NCBI GenBank assembly: GCA_024280885.1
Contig: JAJRPF010000045.1
Coordinates: 1-64,000 of the forward strand
DNA: 64,000 bases
Direction: 5' to 3'
DNA from: Planctomycetota bacterium
GTDB taxonomy: Bacteria > Planctomycetota > JAJSAM01 > JAJVHW01
Below, in pieces: positions 25,491-35,010 of the stretch. A model generated the notes under the pieces. It did no database searches and was not told where the DNA came from. It saw nothing but the letters and a program-made list of their open reading frames with translations. The position numbers and the translations under genes are program-made. The stretch's first letter is position 1. Each line of letters begins with the position of its first letter.

Positions 25491-28400
25491 ATGCTCACGC
25501 GCAGTGCGCTGAAGGTCGCTCTCGTCATCGCGGTGGTGGCCGCGGGCTGTGGCCCCGGGGAGCCGCAGGCTGCGGCACCCGCCGCCGCGCCCGCTCGCCA
25601 AGCTCGAATCAGGCTCCGCATCACGCCCGACAGCGGACGCGTCGGGCTCTCCGCAGCGCGCAGGACCGAACTCCAACGACTGGTCGACGCGTTGTGGGCA
25701 GCGGGAGACGCCTACGACGACGACGCATGGGCGAAGGCGAAGACGGCACTCGTCGCTGAAGGCGAGCCCGGAGCAACGCGCTTCATCGCGTCTCTCTCCG
25801 CCATGAAGTCGGCGCAACGCGACGCCTGGTGGACCCGGGGTCTCAGCGGCGTCTTCGAGGAGTTTCACGATGCCGCCGTGAAGCCGCTCTGCGCGCAGCT
25901 CAAGACCGACAGACAGGGGCGCGACGACTGGGTCATCCCCATGCTGGGCGTGCTCGGAAATGCCTGGGGCCGCGGCCCGGAGTGCGACGACGTCGTACGC
26001 GCCCTGCGTGTGTGTCTGCGAGCGTACGATCCAATGGCGAGCGACTCCGCGAGGAAAGACGCGCTCCGCGAGCGGGCGTGGGAAGCCGCCGAACTGATCG
26101 GCAGATATGCGGGTCCGACCGGGGGGCTCGCCGCGGCGGACGTGGCACGTTTGTGGACGCGTTCCCTCCGATCGGCGGACTACGCACCGCTGTCTGCCAT
26201 GGTCGCCCTGGAGTCCCTCGGTGCCGCAGCCGGTCCCGCAGCGCCGATCCTCCTCTCCGCCCTACGTGACGCGGGAGATGACGAACGACAACGGATCTTC
26301 GGAGTTCTGCGCAGTATCGGGTCCGCCGCTCCCGCGACTCTCCCCCGACTGCGTGCGCTACTTCGAGGTGACGATCGGCAGCTACGCATGGGAGCAATCC
26401 AGGTGCTCGGTAGCTGGTCGGATGCCGCGTCGGCCGCAGACGAAGATCTCATGCGGATCGCGAGCAACATCGGCGAGGACCACGACGTGCGCGCCGCCGC
26501 CGCCGTCACGCTCGCGCCTCGGTATGCCACCGACGAACGGGTGTGGCGCCCGCTTCTCGAGGCGGGTGGCCATGCCCCCGTAGAAACGACGATGATCGGC
26601 GTACTCGCTCGCAACGAGGAGATCGCACTGGTGTGGATCGAAGCGGCGCCATCGCTGGCCGACTGGGCCGAGGAACGGCTTGGCTTCCTGATCGCCGAGT
26701 CGCAATCAGTCCTCACTGCGCGCATCGTGGAAGCGATCCTGCGATCCCCCTCGCCCATTCTCCGCTTGGAGTTGCTCTGGAACGAAAACCTCACGAACGC
26801 CGCCCTGTCACGACTACTGGAAGACCCCGACGCGCGGGTGCGGATCGACGCCGCAGAGCTTTGCCTGGGGCGGGAGAGCATGCGCGAGCGCGCAGTTACC
26901 GTCGCCACGTCGCTCCTCCAACATCCGGACGCCGAACTCCGCTCGGCGGCGCGCCGGATTCTGCACGTCCACCCATTATCCGAACGCGACCGCGAACAAG
27001 ACGTGGCCGCGCTCGCCACCGGGAACGACACGGCGCGTGTCGCCGCCGTGCGCGCACTGTCGAGCGACGATCTCCCGATCGAGAGCGCTGAGACACTCCC
27101 GCTCGCATGGCTCGCCGATCGCATCCTGAACAACGCCCGGTACAGTCACGTTCTGGTTCGCTGCCGCGGCGGCAGGGATGCGTACTGGCGCCGCATGCGG
27201 GAGATCCTGGCGCGAGGACCGGGCGCGGGAAAGGACTACGACGACCTCCTCGACGCGGTACGCGGCGGCGGACTCCACGCACTCCAGCTTCGCAGCTCCC
27301 TCTCGGAGCTCACATTCGGCGACGATGTACTCGCGGAGCGTGACTTCCGAGAGACGGTCGCGGAGATTCTCGGGGAGTTCGAGACCGATGCAACGGCGTA
27401 CGCATTGGCGGTCGCACCACATCCCTCACGCCGGAGCGTAGAGCGCCTGCTCGCGCTGGAGTCCAGGACGTGCGACGCTCTCGTGCTCTTCGCCGGTCGC
27501 GGGACGGGTCAATTCCTAATGACATTCGAATTCGACGTCCTGGGCCCGACCTCGGTTCCCGTCGAGACCTGGGATGACGGCATTCTCGGCGTCCTCCCTG
27601 AAGACCCGATCCCGGGTCTGCTCGACGCGGTCCGCCGGGCCGCGCAGGCCACAGGAGCACATGCGGAATTGCGCCGCCGCGGCGCGGCTCTTCTCGCTCT
27701 TCGGCTCCCGAGGCAACCTGCGATCGAAGTTCTCGCGGCGCTCGCGCACGACGAGCACGAAGCGGTCAGTGTCGCCGCCCTTCATTCGCTGCGGCGGATG
27801 GAGCAACTCGCCCCGGGTAGTGTTCCGGTGGAGATCGTCATTCGCGGACTCACTTCGCCGCCGAGACACGCTCTCGCCCTCGATCTGGCGCGCGAGATCG
27901 GTGCGCGTGGCGCACCGATCGTTCCGGCGCTTCGCGAGATCTTCACGTCGAAGTGGGCGCCGAACCGCGTCGCAGCGGCGGCCCTCGTCCTGCGGATCAC
28001 GGGCGACGCGGAGGAGCCGGCCGCCGTTGTCCGCTCGGTCCTGGCCGCCCACGAACGCACGAGACCCTCCCCTGCTCGAGATGACTTCTTCGACGGAGAC
28101 CTATCCGAGACCGAGCAGATCCCGTGGGCCGACGTCGCCGTGGTTCTCACGGCAGCAGAACCTGAAGCGGGTGACGTCGCTCTGATCACAGGCGTGATCC
28201 CGACGGGAGACCCAACCGCACTCCTGCCACTCCTGGCACGTCACGGAGCGAGCGCCGCTTCCGCGATCCCAACGCTGCGTCGCTTGCTTGTTGTCACGAG
28301 TCATCTGGCTGGAGATCGTTGGGCTGGAAACGTCAACTACGGCGAACGCTACCCGACCGCTGACGCCGCAGCGCGCGCGCTCGCCGCGATCGGGCCGCCG

Positions 28401-28493
28401 GCGCGCGTTGCACTCCCCGATCTCCGCGCGTGGATTGCGGCGACAGGTGATGTGACGGGCGTAGCGCGCGCGGCGGTGCGGCGAATCAAATGA
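25491..28493 (+). CDS. Very large HEAT-repeat lipoprotein
   Basis: Starting at ATG 25491 the 1000-residue protein has a lipoprotein signal (MLTRSALKVALVIAVVAAGC) and is built almost throughout of HEAT-like helical pairs (ALRDAGDDERQRIFGVLRSI, LPRLRALLRGDDRQLRMGAI, LLQHPDAELRSAARRIL, LAALAHDEHEAVSVAALHSL, LREIFTSKWAPNRVAAAALV). Helical solenoids of this kind serve as protein-protein scaffolds; here it would face the periplasm or outer-membrane inner leaflet. No enzymatic motif is seen. Only the signal end and repeats are recognised. It lies convergent to folD with about 40 bp between. Confidence 0.78.
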   Translation: MLTRSALKVALVIAVVAAGCGPGEPQAAAPAAAPARQARIRLRITPDSGRVGLSAARRTELQRLVDALWAAGDAYDDDAWAKAKTALVAEGEPGATRFIASLSAMKSAQRDAWWTRGLSGVFEEFHDAAVKPLCAQLKTDRQGRDDWVIPMLGVLGNAWGRGPECDDVVRALRVCLRAYDPMASDSARKDALRERAWEAAELIGRYAGPTGGLAAADVARLWTRSLRSADYAPLSAMVALESLGAAAGPAAPILLSALRDAGDDERQRIFGVLRSIGSAAPATLPRLRALLRGDDRQLRMGAIQVLGSWSDAASAADEDLMRIASNIGEDHDVRAAAAVTLAPRYATDERVWRPLLEAGGHAPVETTMIGVLARNEEIALVWIEAAPSLADWAEERLGFLIAESQSVLTARIVEAILRSPSPILRLELLWNENLTNAALSRLLEDPDARVRIDAAELCLGRESMRERAVTVATSLLQHPDAELRSAARRILHVHPLSERDREQDVAALATGNDTARVAAVRALSSDDLPIESAETLPLAWLADRILNNARYSHVLVRCRGGRDAYWRRMREILARGPGAGKDYDDLLDAVRGGGLHALQLRSSLSELTFGDDVLAERDFRETVAEILGEFETDATAYALAVAPHPSRRSVERLLALESRTCDALVLFAGRGTGQFLMTFEFDVLGPTSVPVETWDDGILGVLPEDPIPGLLDAVRRAAQATGAHAELRRRGAALLALRLPRQPAIEVLAALAHDEHEAVSVAALHSLRRMEQLAPGSVPVEIVIRGLTSPPRHALALDLAREIGARGAPIVPALREIFTSKWAPNRVAAAALVLRITGDAEEPAAVVRSVLAAHERTRPSPARDDFFDGDLSETEQIPWADVAVVLTAAEPEAGDVALITGVIPTGDPTALLPLLARHGASAASAIPTLRRLLVVTSHLAGDRWAGNVNYGERYPTADAAARALAAIGPPARVALPDLRAWIAATGDVTGVARAAVRRIK

Positions 28494-28534
28494 GAGCGAT
28501 CCGGTGAGGGAGCCCGCGTGGGCACCCACATCGG

Positions 28535-29401
28535 TCAGCGGGCAGCGCTGCGTAGGGTGTTCTGGAGCAGCATGGCGATGGTCATCGGGCCGACTCCGCC
28601 CGGGACAGGCGTGATCGCTCCGGCGACCTCGACGGCCGCGTCGAAATCGACGTCGCCAACGAGTCGCTTGCCGCTCTTGCGGGTCGCGTCGTCGATGACG
28701 TTCGTGCCGACGTCGATCACGGTCGCACCCGGCTTGATCCACTCGCCCTTGACGAAGCGTGCGCGACCAATCGCCGCGACGATGATGTCGGCGCTGCGCA
28801 GAAGCTCAGGCGTGTTCTTCGTGCGTGAGTGACAGATCGTGACCGTGGCGTTGTTGTCCACGAGCAACAGCGCGACGGGCATGCCGACGATGTTCGAGCG
28901 ACCGAGAACCACGGCGCTCGCGCCCGACATCTCGGTCCCGCTGCGCTTCAGCAACTCGATCACGCCATTCGGGGTGCAGGGGATGAAGTCGCCCGCGCGG
29001 CCCTTCATGGCGAGCGCACCGATGTTGAGAGGGTGGAAGCCGTCCACGTCCTTCTTGAGCGGGACGGCGTTCAGCACGGCCTCTTCGTTGATGTGCTTGG
29101 GCAGCGGGAGCTGCACGAGGATGCCGTGCACCCTGTCGTCGGCGCCGAGCCTACGCACGAGCTCGAGCACTTCGTCCTGCGTCGCGGTGGCCGGGAGCTC
29201 ATTGTGGAAGCTCTCGATCCCGACCTCGGCGCAGTTCTTGCGCTTCATCGACACGTACTTGTGCGAGGCGGGGTCGTCCCCCACCAGGACCGTCGCGAGC
29301 CCCGGGACGATGCCCTTCTCGCGCAACGCGACGGCGCCCTTCGCCACCTCGGCGCGGATGTCCGCTGCGATCGCCTTGCCGTCGATGATCTTCGCCGTCA
29401 T
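28535..29401 (-). CDS. folD: Methylene-THF dehydrogenase / methenyl-THF cyclohydrolase
   Basis: The start is ATG 29401, behind AGGAGAACGGAT. The 288-residue protein has the FolD signatures: YVSMKRKNC with the catalytic lysine, VHGILVQLPLPKHI, KDVDGFHPLN, CTPNGVIELL, the NADP-binding VVLGRSNIVGMPVA and the closing TPVPGGVGPMTIAML. It interconverts methylene-, methenyl- and formyl-THF in the cytoplasm. It is downstream of and on the same strand as fhs (158 bp between), so the window carries the formate-to-methylene-THF branch in one place. The leader between the two contains the 29420-29475 tandem repeats. Confidence 0.95.
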   Translation of the reverse strand: MTAKIIDGKAIAADIRAEVAKGAVALREKGIVPGLATVLVGDDPASHKYVSMKRKNCAEVGIESFHNELPATATQDEVLELVRRLGADDRVHGILVQLPLPKHINEEAVLNAVPLKKDVDGFHPLNIGALAMKGRAGDFIPCTPNGVIELLKRSGTEMSGASAVVLGRSNIVGMPVALLLVDNNATVTICHSRTKNTPELLRSADIIVAAIGRARFVKGEWIKPGATVIDVGTNVIDDATRKSGKRLVGDVDFDAAVEVAGAITPVPGGVGPMTIAMLLQNTLRSAAR

Positions 29402-29419
29402 ATCCGTTCTCCTGGCAAT

Positions 29420-29475
29420 TGATGCGCCGTGCAAGTTGTGATGCGCTGTGCAAGTGTGATGCGCTGTGCAAGTTG
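29420..29475 (+). repeat. Three tandem copies of an 18-19 bp unit upstream of folD
   Basis: TGATGCGCCGTGCAAGTTG (29420-29438), TGATGCGCTGTGCAAGTG (29439-29456), TGATGCGCTGTGCAAGTTG (29457-29475). They occupy the folD leader. Confidence 0.88.
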
Positions 29476-29484
29476 AGTTCGAGC

Positions 29485-29521
29485 AGGCTCTCGGGAGCGA
29501 TCAGTCCGCTCCCGGAGCCGC
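29485..29521 (-). terminator. GC-rich hairpin downstream of fhs
   Basis: Arms GGCTCTCGGGAGCG and CGCTCCCGGAGCC (one bulged T) flank a seven-base loop, about 40 bases after the fhs stop. There is no U run, so it is a candidate terminator or 3'-stabilising stem only. Confidence 0.45.
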
Positions 29522-29558
29522 GATCACGCTAAATCTCGCTAGCGCTAGGCGTCTCTCT

Positions 29559-31295
29559 CTAGAAGAGCCCCTTCACGCGGCCGGTCTCGAGATCCACGTC
29601 GACCCCTTCGAAGGCGGGCTTCGACGGCAGGCCGGGCATGGTCATCATCGTGCCGCAGAGCGGATAGACGAAGCCGGCGCCGAGGCTCGCACGCACCTCG
29701 CGGATCGGAAGGGTGAAGCCGGTCGGTACGCCCTTCAGGTTCTTGTCGTGCGAGAGCGAGAGGTGCGTCTTCGCCATGCAGATCGGCAGGTTGCCGTAGC
29801 CGAGCTTCTCGTAGAGGTCGATCTGCTTGCGCGCCTTCTGCTCGATCGCGATGTCGTCGGCGCCGTAGATCTTCTGCGCGATCGTGCGGATCTTGTCCTC
29901 GATCGACATGTCGAGGTCGTAGAGGAACTTGAAGTCGCTCGGCTTCTCGCACGCCGCCATGACAGCTTCGGCGAGATCGGTGGCGCCGGCGCCGCCTTGC
30001 GCCCAATGATCGGTCATGACGGCATTCTCGGCGCCCGCCTCGACTGCGATCTTGCGCAGCAGGTCGACCTCGGCCTGCGTGTCGTTCGTGAACTTGTTGA
30101 TCGCTACGACAACTGGCACACCGAAGAGCCGCGCGATCTGGATGTGCTTGACCATGTTGGCCGCGCCCTTCTCCAGACCCGGAAGGTTCTCCTCGACGAG
30201 TTCCGGCGGCAGCGGCTTACCAGCCACGACCTTGCCGACTCCGCCGTGCATCTTGAGTGCGCGGATCGTCGCAACCAGCACCACGCAATCGGGCCGCAGC
30301 CCACTCGCACGGCACTTGATGTTCATGAACTTTTCCATACCGATGTCCGCGCCGAAGCCGGACTCCGTGATCACGTAGTCGCCCATCTTGAGCGCGATCC
30401 GGTCGGCGATCACACTGCTGTTGCCGTGAGCGATATTCGCGAACGGACCGGCGTGGATCAGCGCGGGCGTGTGCTCCAGAGTCTGCACGAGCGTCGGCAT
30501 GAGCGCGTCCTTCATCAACGCGGTCATCGCGCCGGCGACCTTCAGGTCCTCGGCCGTGACGGGCTCCTGATCCCAGTTCTGACCGACGACGATGCGGCCG
30601 ATGCGCGCGCGCATGTCGCGCAGATCGGTCGCGAGTGCGAGCACAGCCATGACCTCGGAGGCGACGGCGATATCGAAGCCGGACTCGCGCGGATGACCGT
30701 TCAGCTTGCCGCCGAGACCGATCACGATCTTGCGCAGCGCACGGTCGTTCAGGTCCATCACGCGGTTCCACGTCACCGAGAACGGGTTGAGGCCGAGCTT
30801 GTTACCGTGGTGGATGTGGTTGTCAATCGCCGCAGCGAGCAGGTTGTTCGCCATCGTGACGGCGTGGATGTCGCCGGTCAGGTGCAGGTTGAAGTCCGCC
30901 ATCGGGATGACCTGGCTGTAGCCGCCACCGGCCGCGCCGCCCTTGATCCCGAACGTCGGTCCCATGCTGGGCTGTCGGATGCACGTGACGACCGACTTGC
31001 CGAGGCGGCCGAAGCCCTGGGAGAGCCCGACCGTCGTGGTGGTCTTGCCCTCGCCGAGCGGCGTCGGCGTGATCGCCGTGACGTCGACGTACTTGCCGTC
31101 GGGGCGATCCGAGAGCTTCTCGAGCACATCGAGGTGCACCTTGGCCTTGTACTTGCCAAAAAGCTCAAGGTCATCCTCGGAGAGGCCAACGCCTGCTGCG
31201 ATGCTCAGGATGGTATCGAGCGGCGCCTCTTCCGCGATGTCGAGGTCGCTCGGGACCGGCGTCTTGGGCTCGTTGAAACGGCTGACTTCGCTCAT
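29559..31295 (-). CDS. fhs: Formate--tetrahydrofolate ligase
   Basis: Starts at ATG 31295 with AGGAG upstream; 578 residues, close to the family's usual 555-560 plus a short N-terminal extension. Signatures: the P-loop [19 protein letters not shown], the block [56 protein letters not shown] and the C-terminal [18 protein letters not shown] with [11 protein letters not shown]. It activates formate on tetrahydrofolate with ATP in the cytoplasm. With folD just downstream it supplies C1 units. The chain has no recognisable Wood-Ljungdahl neighbours, so purine/Ser/Gly C1 metabolism is the likely role. Confidence 0.95.
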   Translation of the reverse strand: MSEVSRFNEPKTPVPSDLDIAEEAPLDTILSIAAGVGLSEDDLELFGKYKAKVHLDVLEKLSDRPDGKYVDVTAITPTPLGEGKTTTTVGLSQGFGRLGKSVVTCIRQPSMGPTFGIKGGAAGGGYSQVIPMADFNLHLTGDIHAVTMANNLLAAAIDNHIHHGNKLGLNPFSVTWNRVMDLNDRALRKIVIGLGGKLNGHPRESGFDIAVASEVMAVLALATDLRDMRARIGRIVVGQNWDQEPVTAEDLKVAGAMTALMKDALMPTLVQTLEHTPALIHAGPFANIAHGNSSVIADRIALKMGDYVITESGFGADIGMEKFMNIKCRASGLRPDCVVLVATIRALKMHGGVGKVVAGKPLPPELVEENLPGLEKGAANMVKHIQIARLFGVPVVVAINKFTNDTQAEVDLLRKIAVEAGAENAVMTDHWAQGGAGATDLAEAVMAACEKPSDFKFLYDLDMSIEDKIRTIAQKIYGADDIAIEQKARKQIDLYEKLGYGNLPICMAKTHLSLSHDKNLKGVPTGFTLPIREVRASLGAGFVYPLCGTMMTMPGLPSKPAFEGVDVDLETGRVKGLF

Positions 31296-31428
31296 CGCGT
31301 GCTCCTGGTGAGGGGAATCCCCGGAGTTTAGGACACGACTTGCCGGGAGCCTCGCGGAGAAGGACCGCATGTCCGCGGGTCTACCGCTTCGACGTGACGC
31401 GGATCACGACGCAGAGCGCTCGTCGACG

Positions 31429-32469
31429 TTATCGACGGCGCGCGAGGACGTAGTCGGCGATCGCGCGCAGGATCGTCTTACCGTCGTTGTCGGGCAGCGG
31501 GTCGAGTACGTCGCGAGCCTCGCGGATACGACGTCGTGCGTCGTTCATTGCGTGCTCGACCGAACCATTCGCGATCACCGCGGCGCGGATCGTGCCTGCC
31601 TCTTCAAGACCGCGGCCTTCGGCGAGGGCGGCGCGTGCTCGTGCGACGTCGTCCGCGGGCCCCGTGCGCAGGAAGTGAATGAGCGGGAGCGTCATCTTTA
31701 CGCGCGCCAGATCGGTGCCGAGAGACTTTCCGACGACCGCTTCGTCGCCGGTCAGGTCGAGCACGTCATCGACGATCTGGAACGCCATCCCGAGGCTCAT
31801 TCCGTAGTCGTGGAGCGCCTGCACACTCGCGTCGTCGCCCCCGGCATAGCGCGCTCCGCACTCTGCCGACGCTGCGTAGAGCACGGCGGTCTTCTTCTCG
31901 ATGATTTCGAGATACGTTTCGATCGACAGGTCCAGGTTGCCGCGGTTGTGGATCTGCAACATCTCGCCCTGGCAGACCAGGCGCGTGATCTTCGAGAGGT
32001 AGCGCGACGCCAGTCGGTCCTCGAGCGCGGCGGCCTCGGCGTACGCACTCGCCAGCAGGAAGTCACCGAGGAGAACCGAGATCTCCTCGCCCTCCAGGCT
32101 GTGCAAAGTCGGACGCATCCGCCGGACAAGCGCGCCGTCGAGGATGTCGTCGTGGACGAGCGTCGCTGTGTGGATCAGTTCGACGACGGCGCCCACGCGA
32201 GCATGATCGACGCCGACGGCATCGGGATTGACCGCGCGACCGCCCAGGATCACGAGCGCCGGTCGCAGGCGCTTCCCGCCCATGCCGCGGATGTGGTCCA
32301 CGAGGCCCTGCACGTACGTCGCCTGCGACGTCGTGATCTCGACGAGGGCGGTCTGCACCCGCTCCATGTCGCCCGTGATGGGGGCGAGCAGATCGGCCAG
32401 CGTCGCGCCAGCGTCGGGGGCGGGCGCGATCGACGAGTCGGGGGCGGAGGTGGTTTCGGTTCGTTCCAA
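31429..32469 (-). CDS. Trans-polyprenyl diphosphate synthase
   Basis: Has the two Asp-rich metal sites: LVHDDILD in the first and QIVDDVLDLTGD in the second, with GGKRLRPALVIL, KTAVLYAASAECGARYAG, GKSLGTDLARVKMTLPLI. This is the octaprenyl/solanesyl-type subgroup rather than short-chain FPP synthases, making the side chain of a quinone. The N-terminus is uncertain: the frame is open to 32640, but family members begin near LADLLAPITGDMERVQ. The TTG at 32469 gives a 346-residue protein, but its ribosome site is poor. Product chain length cannot be read from the sequence. Confidence 0.85.
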   Translation of the reverse strand: MERTETTSAPDSSIAPAPDAGATLADLLAPITGDMERVQTALVEITTSQATYVQGLVDHIRGMGGKRLRPALVILGGRAVNPDAVGVDHARVGAVVELIHTATLVHDDILDGALVRRMRPTLHSLEGEEISVLLGDFLLASAYAEAAALEDRLASRYLSKITRLVCQGEMLQIHNRGNLDLSIETYLEIIEKKTAVLYAASAECGARYAGGDDASVQALHDYGMSLGMAFQIVDDVLDLTGDEAVVGKSLGTDLARVKMTLPLIHFLRTGPADDVARARAALAEGRGLEEAGTIRAAVIANGSVEHAMNDARRRIREARDVLDPLPDNDGKTILRAIADYVLARRR

Positions 32470-32690
32470 GGCAGTCTTCGGATGGAGGAGAGTCGCCAGT
32501 TCCGGGGATTCCGGCCTCTGGGACGACCTTCGGGGCGACTTCAGGAGTCTAAGTGGAGGGCAATCCCTGATCCTCGCACGAATTCGGCGCGGGAGCCGCA
32601 TGGGAGACGAGGGGCGCCTCGATTTGAGCGTAGGAGCCAAGAACTCAGGCTGAGAAGCAGCGTCTCGTCGGGCTGATCAACGCGACGTGC

Positions 32691-33137
32691 TCACTGGCGC
32701 TTCCAGGCGAATGAGCGGACGCGCCAGGCTCCGTCTGCGTCCTTCACGACATCGAGTACGACGTCCACCTGCCCCATCTTCATCAGGATCAGCGACTGGC
32801 CGGCGAAGACGGTCAGGGTGACCTGCGCGTCGTCCCCGTCGATCTCGATCTCGCGCGACTGCACGTACACGCTCGCGAGGCCCATACTGTGCCATCGGGC
32901 CAGGTCGCGTTCGAGCGCGGTGCGATCGCTCGTCTCCAGGTAGACGAGGTCATCGGTGAAGAACTCGAGGAAGTCCTCGTCGCGCTGCTCCACCAGAGCG
33001 TCGCGAGCGTCGTCGACGGAGTCGGAAATCCGCTGCCAATCGGTGCGCAGGAGCCAGCGGGCGAAGATCGCCCCGGCGATGACCACGGCGAGGATCGCCA
33101 CACCGCGGACGGCCATTCGGCGCGTGTCCTCGTTCAT
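32691..33137 (-). CDS. Membrane-anchored NTF2-like protein
   Basis: 148 residues. One N-terminal helix (VRGVAILAVVIAGAIFARWL) is followed by an acidic helical part (DWQRISDSVDDARDALVEQR) and a cone-like alpha/beta fold (FLEFFTDDLVYLETSDRTALERD, VYVQSREIEIDGDDAQVTLTV, VDVVLDVVKDADGAWRVRSFAW) resembling SnoaL/DUF4440 folds. The fold is often a binding cavity or dimer module. The family assignment rests on pattern only. It lies downstream of, and on the same strand as, the two small membrane genes. Confidence 0.6.
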   Translation of the reverse strand: MNEDTRRMAVRGVAILAVVIAGAIFARWLLRTDWQRISDSVDDARDALVEQRDEDFLEFFTDDLVYLETSDRTALERDLARWHSMGLASVYVQSREIEIDGDDAQVTLTVFAGQSLILMKMGQVDVVLDVVKDADGAWRVRSFAWKRQ

Positions 33138-33209
33138 GCGAATACGGCTCCTCGCGCTGGTGACCGGAAGACTCGTCCGAACGCGTCCCCGCGCCGGCTC
33201 GACACCTAT

Positions 33210-33734
33210 TCAGATGTCTGTGTCGCTGTCGTCTTCCTCGCGTCCCGCCTCTTGTGCCGAGGCCGCCTCTTGTGCCGAGGCCGCCTCTTGTGCCGAGGCC
33301 GTACGACTCCACGTCTTCTGGTGCGCCGCCCACCACGAACTCCAAACCGCTGGGTCCTTCGCGAACCTCTGCCCCGTGAGCCGACGAAGATGGACGTACG
33401 CCGACTCGCTGAGGATCGGATCCGCTCCGTCGAGCGTCCGGATGAGGATGGCGACCGCCTCGCGATCCTGCTTGTAGCTCTTGCCAAAGAGCAGGGAGTG
33501 GAGCGACTCCATCATCTCGGCAGCGTGAACGCGGATCTGGTCCTTCTCGATCGCAAGCGATGCGCACAGGAAGAACGCGCAGCCGACGCCGGCCGACACG
33601 AGCGCCGTCTCGCCCCCCACAGCGCGTGAGAGCCGCGACCAGCCGAGCCACTCTGGCCGGAACATGAAGAAGAGCCCGATGACAACGAGGAACATCGCCC
33701 CCATCCGGCTCGTGAACCACGATGTCGCACTCAT
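33210..33734 (-). CDS. Membrane protein with a helical repeat and an Ala/Glu-rich tandem tail
   Basis: 174 residues with two N-terminal membrane helices (MGAMFLVVIGLFFMF and TALVSAGVGCAFFLCASLAI), a helical region that reads as a few HEAT/ARM-like turns (EAVAILIRTLDGADPILSES, YVHLRRLTGQRFAKDPAVWS) and a tail made by an 18-bp DNA repeat (ASAQEA three times) and then an acidic end. No enzymatic motif. Function unknown. It follows the 33825-34010 gene on the same strand. Confidence 0.6.
   Translation of the reverse strand: MSATSWFTSRMGAMFLVVIGLFFMFRPEWLGWSRLSRAVGGETALVSAGVGCAFFLCASLAIEKDQIRVHAAEMMESLHSLLFGKSYKQDREAVAILIRTLDGADPILSESAYVHLRRLTGQRFAKDPAVWSSWWAAHQKTWSRTASAQEAASAQEAASAQEAGREEDDSDTDI
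33247..33300 (+). repeat. 18-bp tandem repeat, three copies, in a coding tail
   Basis: GCCTCTTGTGCCGAGGCC three times (33247-33264, 33265-33282, 33283-33300). It encodes ASAQEA repeats on the minus strand. Confidence 0.9.
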
Positions 33735-33737
33735 CCC

Positions 33738-33765
33738 GAGGCTACAGTCTTGAGGCTACAGCGCG
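33738..33765 (+). repeat. 14-bp imperfect tandem duplication upstream of a start codon
   Basis: GAGGCTACAGTCTT (33738-33751), then GAGGCTACAGCGCG. It lies just upstream of ATG 33734. Confidence 0.6.
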
Positions 33766-33824
33766 TAGGTCACGACACACGCCGGATCGGTGCGGGCTCC
33801 AGCGCCAGACGGAGAGCGCTCGCA

Positions 33825-34010
33825 CTACTTGCGATCGGTACGCAGATTCTTGCCCATCATGAGCAGGGCGACGCCCATCGTCGCGATGACGATCTCGCTC
33901 CAGATGTCGTTCTTCTGGAGACCGTAGAAGACCGCCGCCGGAAGAAGAGCGAGGCCGACGATCTGCAGGAGCAGACCGATCCGCGCGCGCCCTGCATCCG
34001 AGGCCTTCAT
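33825..34010 (-). CDS. Small two-helix membrane protein
   Basis: 61 residues from ATG 34010: a basic start (MKASDAGRAR), helix one IGLLLQIVGLALLPAAVFYG, a short loop with LQKNDIWSE, helix two IVIATMGVALLMMG and a basic end KNLRTDRK. Such small double-helix proteins are common next to other envelope genes; function unknown. It sits 87 bp after the sucD stop, on the same strand. Confidence 0.6.
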   Translation of the reverse strand: MKASDAGRARIGLLLQIVGLALLPAAVFYGLQKNDIWSEIVIATMGVALLMMGKNLRTDRK

Positions 34011-34075
34011 GAGCGTCTTCTCCGCAACTCCCAGCGCGAGCCTGAGGCTATGGCGAGGAGTTCACTGTGGCTATG

Positions 34076-34100
34076 CTATGGGTTGGCTATGGGTTGGCTA
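34076..34100 (+). repeat. 11-bp tandem duplication at the sucD stop
   Basis: CTATGGGTTGG twice (34076-34086, 34087-34097), followed by CTA (34098-34100), the reverse complement of the sucD TAG. On the minus strand each copy ends with another TAG, out of frame. Confidence 0.75.
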
Positions 34101-35006
34101 CGTGTCGACGGCCGACGCGTCGATCAATCCGGCCTCGACCATCATGCGTGCCATCGTGACGCCCATGTCGGCCGGAGACTCGGCAACGCCGATGCCCGCC
34201 GCGCGGAACGCCTTCTTCTTCTCATCCGCGGTGCCCTTGCCGCCCGCGATGATCGCACCCGCGTGGCCCATGCGCTTTCCGGGAGGCGCCGTGGCGCCCG
34301 CGACGAAACCAGCGATCGGCTTCTTGCTGCCGCTCGCCGTGTAGAACGCCGCGGCCTCCTCTTCGGCCGAGCCACCGATCTCACCGATCATCACGACGGC
34401 GTCGGTATCGTCGTCCGCGAGGAAGAGCCCAAGCGCATCGACGAAGTTGGTGCCGATCACAGGATCGCCGCCGATGCCGATGCAGGTGCTCTGGCCGATG
34501 CCGCGCTCGCTGAGTTGCCACACGGCCTCGTAGGTCAGCGTGCCGCTGCGCGAGACGACGCCCACGCGACCGGGCTTGTGGATGTAGCCGGGCATGATCC
34601 CGACCTTGCACTCGCCCGGCGTGATGATGCCGGGGCAATTCGGGCCGATCATGCGCGTGGCCGAGCCCTCAAGCACGAGTCGGATGCGGACTTCGTCGAT
34701 GGCGGGGATGCCCTCGGTGATGCAGACCGCGAGGGGCACGGCCGCGGCGGCGCATTCCATCACGGCATCGGCCGCGAACGGCGGCGGCACGAAGATGAGC
34801 GAGACGTTCGCGCCGGTCGCCTCGACGGCGTCGGCCACGGTGTTGAACACGGGCACGCCATTGTGCGTGATCCCGCCCTTACCCGGCGTGACGCCCGCAA
34901 CGATCTGCGTGCCGTACTCGGCACATTGCTTGGCGTGGAAGGAACCGGTCGCGCCGGTCAGTCCCTGCACGAGGATCTTGCTGTCTTTGTTGACGAGGAT
35001 GGACAT
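34098..35006 (-). CDS. sucD: Succinyl-CoA ligase, alpha subunit
   Basis: Starts at ATG 35006, four bases after sucC ends, with GGGGAAC upstream; 302 residues (family about 290). It has the CoA-binding N-terminal region ([19 protein letters not shown]), the CoA Rossmann block (GVTPGKGG), the GPNCPGII block and the phosphohistidine in [20 protein letters not shown]. It catalyses the TCA-cycle step between succinyl-CoA and succinate, with substrate-level phosphorylation. The stop overlaps a tandem duplication, so extra TAG codons follow in other frames. Confidence 0.95.
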   Translation of the reverse strand: MSILVNKDSKILVQGLTGATGSFHAKQCAEYGTQIVAGVTPGKGGITHNGVPVFNTVADAVEATGANVSLIFVPPPFAADAVMECAAAAVPLAVCITEGIPAIDEVRIRLVLEGSATRMIGPNCPGIITPGECKVGIMPGYIHKPGRVGVVSRSGTLTYEAVWQLSERGIGQSTCIGIGGDPVIGTNFVDALGLFLADDDTDAVVMIGEIGGSAEEEAAAFYTASGSKKPIAGFVAGATAPPGKRMGHAGAIIAGGKGTADEKKKAFRAAGIGVAESPADMGVTMARMMVEAGLIDASAVDT

Positions 35007-35010
35007 CGGG

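Noticed and set aside
29466-31331. A 621-codon open frame on the plus strand opposite fhs
   Set aside because: It mirrors fhs codon structure in high-GC DNA; the fhs product matches a known enzyme over its whole length and the antisense protein has no recognisable features.
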